Source: Methanosarcinales archaeon
Lineage (GTDB): Archaea; Halobacteriota; Syntropharchaeia; Alkanophagales; Methanospirareceae
DNA: 15,545 nucleotides
NCBI GenBank assembly: GCA_025464275.1
Contig: JAODGR010000033.1
Coordinates: forward strand, 1 to 15,545
Reading direction: 5' to 3'
Below, in pieces: positions 12,176 through 15,545 of the stretch. The position numbers and the translations under genes were made by a program. The stretch's first letter is position 1, and every line of letters starts with the position of its first letter. Below the pieces are notes generated by a model. The model was not told the DNA's origin. It did no database searches and saw only the letters and a program-made list of their open reading frames with translations.

Positions 12176-13603
12176 ATGACCACAGTCCATAAAGAACTCC
12201 TGGAAGGGATATGCAGTGAGGTTATAGGGCAGCTAAGACCGGGTGTGGAGGAGCAGAGTGCTGTAAAAGCCTTAACTGAGATGATAATTGCGAAACTGAA
12301 TGCCAGAGCGAAGGAGATGGGTATAGAAGCGCAAGCCATCTCCGTGGGTTCCACTGCCAGGAACACCTGGGTGAGTGGCGAGGCTGACATAGATATCTTC
12401 ATCATGTTCCCTGCGGAGACATCGGAGGAAGATTTAAAGGAGCAGGGGCTTGCATTAGCCAGGCGTGTATGTGAGTCTGAGCGATACGAGGAGAGATACG
12501 CCTCCCATCCCTATATCCATGCCCGCTTCCACTATGCCGGTCGTGAATTTGATGTGGACCTTGTACCGTGCTTCGCAGTGGAAGAAGCTTCCAGATTGAA
12601 GTCCGCAGTGGATCGAACACCGTTCCACAACGAGTACATAATCCAGCGATTAACCGGGTCAGGACTCGAGGATGAGGTGCGCTTATTGAAGCGTTTCCTG
12701 CGCTGCCTGGGCATTTATGGCTCTGAGCAGAGGCGAAGGGGCTTCTCTGGCTATCTCTGTGAGTTGCTCATACTGAAATACCGCTCTTTTATCTCATTAC
12801 TGGAACATGCCGCAAAATGGCGGTATGGGGAGCGAATAGAGGTAGAGATTGAGACTGAGGGTGGGCATGAAGAGGGGGGCAGGAGTAAGTACAGAGGCGA
12901 TGACCCGCTGATTGTGATAGACCCCGTGGACCCGAAGCGTAATGTGGCTGCTGCTGTATCACTGTATTCATTCTGCCGATTGATAGATGGAGCACGGGAG
13001 TTCCTTGCGAGACCTTCACGTGAGTTCTTCATCCAGCGAGAGGCTAATCCGCTGAGCGAATCAGAGTTTCAGCGAATAGCAAAAGAGCGTGGTACTGTAT
13101 TCGTTCTTCTCCGGTTTAAAGCCCCGGATGTGGTGGAGGATATATTATATCCACAGTTGAGGAAGGCGGAAGCATCGATCAGGAGACTGATAGAGAGGAA
13201 CGATTTCGTGGTCTATCGAAGCGGTGTGACAATGGAAGGCGATAAGGCGGTGATAGTATTTGAACTACTGGTGTGGCAGCTACCAGCCATTAAGAAGCAT
13301 ATAGGACCCCCTGTTACTGCCGTACGACATGCAGAAAAGTTCAAGCGCAGACATCCACCACCGTATCTGATAGAGGATGGGAGGTATGTGGTGGAAGTGA
13401 AGCGGAGATATACCGATGTGTTGAGCTTATTGAGGAACGAGTTGCAGGCTGCCAGCCTGGGCAAGGATGTATCAAAAGCGATCGAGGAGGGTTATGAGGT
13501 GTTGAGGATAGAGGATATACCGTTCTCCACAGATATTGGCTTATTCTTCCGCGACTACTTCGGGCTCTGCTCTCCTGTGATTCGAGTGGAACCTGAAGCC
13601 TGA
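12176..13603 (+). CDS. cca: CCA tRNA nucleotidyltransferase (archaeal class I)
   Basis: A 475-residue class I CCA-adding enzyme that builds the 3' CCA of tRNAs from CTP and ATP without a nucleic-acid template. The nucleotidyltransferase signature GSTARNTWVSGEADIDIF (about 58-75) supplies two catalytic acids, Asp71 and Asp73; the third is in the EFDVDLVPC block (Asp128). The central domain has a KRFLRCLGIYGSEQRRRGFSGYLCELL stretch (about 172-198), conserved in archaeal CCA enzymes, then DPVDPKRNVAAAVS and the tail domain. Length is normal to slightly long. ATG 12176 is favoured; TTG 12164 would add four residues. It complements the CCA-less tRNA-Arg in this window. The last 49 bp overlap hisD on the opposite strand. 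Confidence 0.93.
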   Translation: MTTVHKELLEGICSEVIGQLRPGVEEQSAVKALTEMIIAKLNARAKEMGIEAQAISVGSTARNTWVSGEADIDIFIMFPAETSEEDLKEQGLALARRVCESERYEERYASHPYIHARFHYAGREFDVDLVPCFAVEEASRLKSAVDRTPFHNEYIIQRLTGSGLEDEVRLLKRFLRCLGIYGSEQRRRGFSGYLCELLILKYRSFISLLEHAAKWRYGERIEVEIETEGGHEEGGRSKYRGDDPLIVIDPVDPKRNVAAAVSLYSFCRLIDGAREFLARPSREFFIQREANPLSESEFQRIAKERGTVFVLLRFKAPDVVEDILYPQLRKAEASIRRLIERNDFVVYRSGVTMEGDKAVIVFELLVWQLPAIKKHIGPPVTAVRHAEKFKRRHPPPYLIEDGRYVVEVKRRYTDVLSLLRNELQAASLGKDVSKAIEEGYEVLRIEDIPFSTDIGLFFRDYFGLCSPVIRVEPEA

Positions 13604-14862
13604 AACCTGACCTCAATGGAATGTGCATGCCTCTTCATGCCTTCCGCTCTTGCGAGCTGGACTATAACATCCCTCAGCCGTGCCAGAGCAGTTTTATCCA
13701 GATGCTGCACCGTGATGCGATGCAAGAAATGAGCGACGTCGAGCCCTGAGAATATGCTTGCATAGCCCGCAGTGGGGAGCACGTGATTTGCCCCGGTTGC
13801 GTAATCGCCCGCTGCTACCGGTGAGTAGTCACCTATGAATACAGACCCTGCATTCTTTATCCGTTTAAGCACCTCCAGCGGGTTTCTTACCATTATCTCA
13901 AGGTGCTCTGGCGCATACGTGTTCGCGAATTCGATACACTCCTCCATGCTGGATGCGAGGAGTATCCAGTTCTGGCTCTCCTCCCCTGCTCCTGCTGTAT
14001 CTGTACCTGTACCTGGACCTGTAGCTGTACCTATCTCATGCTCGACTGCATCTGCTATACGTGTGGAGTCGGTGAGGAGAATAGCCCTTGATTTGCTGCC
14101 ATGCTCCGTCTGTGCAAGCATATCGGCAGCGATGAAGCCTGGATTCGCACCCGCATCAGCGATGACCATGATTTCAGACGGACCGGCTGGGAAATCTATC
14201 TCCACACCCTGCTCACGAATCAGCATCTTAGCCGCGGTTACGTACACATTCCCCGGTCCTACTATCTTCTCCACCTTTGGTATCGTCTCAGTCCCGAATG
14301 CGAGCGCGGCAATTGCCTGAGCACCGCCTACCTTGAATATACGTGTAGCTCCTGCGCGTTCTGCCGCGTAGAGCGTAAGAGGGTCTATATTACCATCCTT
14401 ACCCGGAGGGCTACACACTATGATATCACGCACACCCGCTATCTCTGCTGGAGAGATGCACATCAATGCGGTACTGAAATAGCCAGCGGGAACATAAGCA
14501 CCAATCGTCTCAAATGGGCGATACAGCTCACCGATGTACACGCCATCTGAGAATTTCTCCATCCATGCGACCCTCTTCTGACGTAGATGGAAGTTCCTTA
14601 TCCTGTTCAATGCCTCCTCGATACACAACTTCATGGCACTGTCCACGCGTGTACGTGCTGCTTCTTTCTCCTCTTCACTCACTTCTATCTCGTTCAGGTG
14701 CACCGAATCGAACTGGAGAGTGTAATCACGCAGTGCATCGTCTCCCTCATTCTTCACCCTCGTGATTATCTCTCTCACAGTGGGCATAACCGATAGCAGG
14801 GCGGGTCTGCGGTCGAATATACCGGTTTCGGCTCCTTCACTCAGTTTCAGCTTCTTTATCAT
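13555..14862 (-). CDS. hisD: Histidinol dehydrogenase
   Basis: A 435-residue enzyme for the last two steps of histidine synthesis: L-histidinol to L-histidine with 2 NAD+, using one Zn2+ per site. Visible elements are GAYVPAG (121-127), VGGAQAIAALAFGT, VGPGNVYVTAAK (201-212), DFPAGPSEIMVIAD (223-236), the QTEHG zinc residues Gln251/His254, APEHLE with catalytic Glu319/His320, AGDYATGANHVLPT with zinc-ligand Asp353, HRITVQ, and the C-terminal His412. Residues about 279-296 are a Gly/Thr/Ala low-complexity run that replaces, rather than lengthens, the usual segment between His254 and Glu319. The C-terminus carries about 15 extra residues (QASGSTRITGEQSPK) in the overlap with cca. A TATA-like AATATAAG (14877-14884) close to ATG 14862 suggests a very short or absent leader. 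Confidence 0.95.
   Translation of the reverse strand: MIKKLKLSEGAETGIFDRRPALLSVMPTVREIITRVKNEGDDALRDYTLQFDSVHLNEIEVSEEEKEAARTRVDSAMKLCIEEALNRIRNFHLRQKRVAWMEKFSDGVYIGELYRPFETIGAYVPAGYFSTALMCISPAEIAGVRDIIVCSPPGKDGNIDPLTLYAAERAGATRIFKVGGAQAIAALAFGTETIPKVEKIVGPGNVYVTAAKMLIREQGVEIDFPAGPSEIMVIADAGANPGFIAADMLAQTEHGSKSRAILLTDSTRIADAVEHEIGTATGPGTGTDTAGAGEESQNWILLASSMEECIEFANTYAPEHLEIMVRNPLEVLKRIKNAGSVFIGDYSPVAAGDYATGANHVLPTAGYASIFSGLDVAHFLHRITVQHLDKTALARLRDVIVQLARAEGMKRHAHSIEVRFQASGSTRITGEQSPK
13986..14034 (-). repeat. In-frame CCTGTA-type repeat in hisD
   Basis: The plus strand shows a run of CCTGCT, TGTAC and CCTGGACCTGTAGC-like units. On the coding strand they are GGTACAGG/GGTCCAGG units, nearly the same as those in the first codons of the neighbouring uL6 gene about 900 bp away. 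They encode Gly-Thr/Gly-Pro alternation. Confidence 0.75.
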
Positions 14863-14932
14863 GCTCCTGCCCGATTCTTATATTATTGCACTCTCTTTTT
14901 ATCTTATTAAAGATAAAGAGAGAAAGGGAGAT
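14863..14932. promoter_or_regulatory. Divergent promoter region hisD (-) / uL6 (+) with AT-rich inverted repeat
   Basis: A 70-bp divergent spacer. It contains a long inverted repeat: CTCTCTTTTTATCTT (14891-14905) and AAGATAAAGAGAG (14910-14922) around the loop ATTA, perfect except for a 2-nt bulge. TATA-like elements inside it (CTTTTTATC, TTATTAAAG) are well placed for uL6 at 14933, and AATATAAG (14877-14884) suits hisD. It may be a symmetric promoter or an operator, and could also form a hairpin in RNA. Confidence 0.45.
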
Positions 14933-15545
14933 ATGAAGGGAGAAGGTGAAGGTACGGGTACGGGTACAGGTCCAGGTACAGGTATCATCAATTTCCGTAT
15001 CCCGGTCCCGGAGGATGTGGAGGTAGAGATAGAGGGGCAGGGGCGGAAGGTGCGAGTTAAAGGACCGAGAGGTGAGATAGAGCGAGAATTATGGCATCCT
15101 GGATTGTGGATAGAGAGAAGCGGTAATGAGGTGATTATCAGAGGAGGTACAAGGAAGCGGGTAAAAGCGATTGCAGGTACGTTCGCCTCACACATCAATA
15201 ATATGATCATAGGAGTGAAGGAGGGATTCTTCTATCGGTTGAAAGCGGTTCATGCGCATTTCCCCATGCAGGTGACCCTGACCAGGGATGGCAGGGGTGT
15301 ATCAATCTCGAATTTCCTGGGTGAGCATAAGCCGCGAGTAGCAAAGCTCATGGAAGGTGTGCAGGTGGAGATAAGGGGCAAAGGCTCTGAGATACTGGTG
15401 ATGGGGATAGACAAGGAGGCGGTGGGGCAGAGCGCTGCGAATATAGAGCAGACTACCCGGATAAAAGGTTATGACCCGAGGGTATTTCAGGATGGCATCT
15501 ACCTGGTGGAGAAGGGAGTAGGGATAGACAGGGTAGCCGGAGCAG
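14933..15545 (+). CDS. rpl6: Large ribosomal subunit protein uL6, 3' end beyond the window
   Basis: 204 codons are visible and the frame stays open to the window end. uL6 binds 23S rRNA near the sarcin-ricin loop and GTPase centre. Archaeal uL6 features appear in order: VPEDVEVEIEGQGRKVRVKGPRGE, GTFASHINNMIIGVKEGFFYRLK, HAHFPMQV, ISNFLGEHKPRVAKLM, VEIRGKGSEILVMGIDKEAVGQSAANIEQ and VFQDGIYLVEKG. Two oddities: an N-terminal Gly/Thr-rich extension (about residues 3-17) encoded by GGTACA-type repeats, where family members usually begin almost directly at the IPEGV strand, and a visible C-terminus running past the usual end. A GGGAG (14926-14930) lies only 2 nt before ATG 14933. It is divergent from hisD, so uL5 and uS8, normal upstream neighbours, are not adjacent. 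Confidence 0.93.
   Translation, partial: MKGEGEGTGTGTGPGTGIINFRIPVPEDVEVEIEGQGRKVRVKGPRGEIERELWHPGLWIERSGNEVIIRGGTRKRVKAIAGTFASHINNMIIGVKEGFFYRLKAVHAHFPMQVTLTRDGRGVSISNFLGEHKPRVAKLMEGVQVEIRGKGSEILVMGIDKEAVGQSAANIEQTTRIKGYDPRVFQDGIYLVEKGVGIDRVAGA
14944..14985 (+). repeat. In-frame GGTACR repeat at the 5' end of rpl6
   Basis: GGTGAAGGTACG is followed by GGTACG, GGTACA, GGTCCA, GGTACA and GGTATC. It encodes the alternating Gly-Thr start of uL6. The unit is shared with the low-complexity segment of hisD. Confidence 0.8.

Noticed and set aside
1..15545. Transposase, integrase, prophage or genomic-island signs.
   Set aside because: No such gene or terminal inverted repeat was seen; the tRNA-Arg 3' end has no adjacent integrase or obvious repeated attachment segment.

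Overview
The window reads as a compact archaeal (euryarchaeal) chromosome segment. Lineage-restricted archaeal genes are present: archaeal-type GltX C-terminus, a UPF0216/DUF61 protein, a class III signal-peptide pilin, 3-dehydroquinate synthase II, tRNA C56 2'-O-methyltransferase (Trm56), class I CCA-adding enzyme, archaeal uL6, a DUF2149 protein and a PGF-CTERM surface protein. TATA-like boxes sit about 25-30 bp from starts, and Shine-Dalgarno sites of the GGAGGTGAT type occur. The set resembles methanogens and their methane- or alkane-oxidising relatives (ANME-1/Methanophagales would fit, also for the low-complexity repeats), but no diagnostic methanogenesis gene is in view, so this placement is inference.

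Layout. 1-647 (+): end of gltX and a UPF0216 gene, meeting a type IV pilin-like gene (-) with a 2-bp gap. 1262-4328 (+): a probable operon of an MTAP/PNP-family phosphorylase, an asparagine-synthase-like protein without the N-terminal Cys, and an EamA transporter, ending against tRNA-Arg(GCG) (-). 4487-4894 (-): a DsrE-like protein. 4958-8113 (-): a three-gene operon of secreted or surface proteins (PGF-CTERM protein, COG1361-like protein, class III periplasmic-type binding protein). 8247-9490 (+): divergent from it, a MotA/TolQ/ExbB channel protein and a DUF2149 protein with ExbD-like architecture. 9651-9932 (+): small unknown. 9940-10838 (-): trm56 coupled to a small membrane-anchored unknown. 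10909-12108 (+): 3-dehydroquinate synthase II. 12176-13603 (+): CCA-adding enzyme, overlapping tail-to-tail with hisD (13555-14862, -). 14933-end (+): ribosomal protein uL6, truncated by the window.

How the genes work together. The clearest multi-gene unit is the divergent pair at 4958-9490: a candidate proton-driven ExbB/ExbD-like complex facing a set of exported ligand-binding and surface-anchored proteins, with an operator-like inverted repeat in the shared promoter region. Translation and tRNA maturation are scattered through the rest: gltX, tRNA-Arg without encoded CCA, trm56, the CCA-adding enzyme and uL6. Amino-acid metabolism is represented by the DHQ synthase II, hisD and the AsnB-like protein.

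A second theme is in-frame simple-sequence (mostly hexanucleotide) repeats inside at least six genes, including hisD and uL6. No mobile element, CRISPR array or rRNA was seen, and no stretch over 300 bp lacks a gene.
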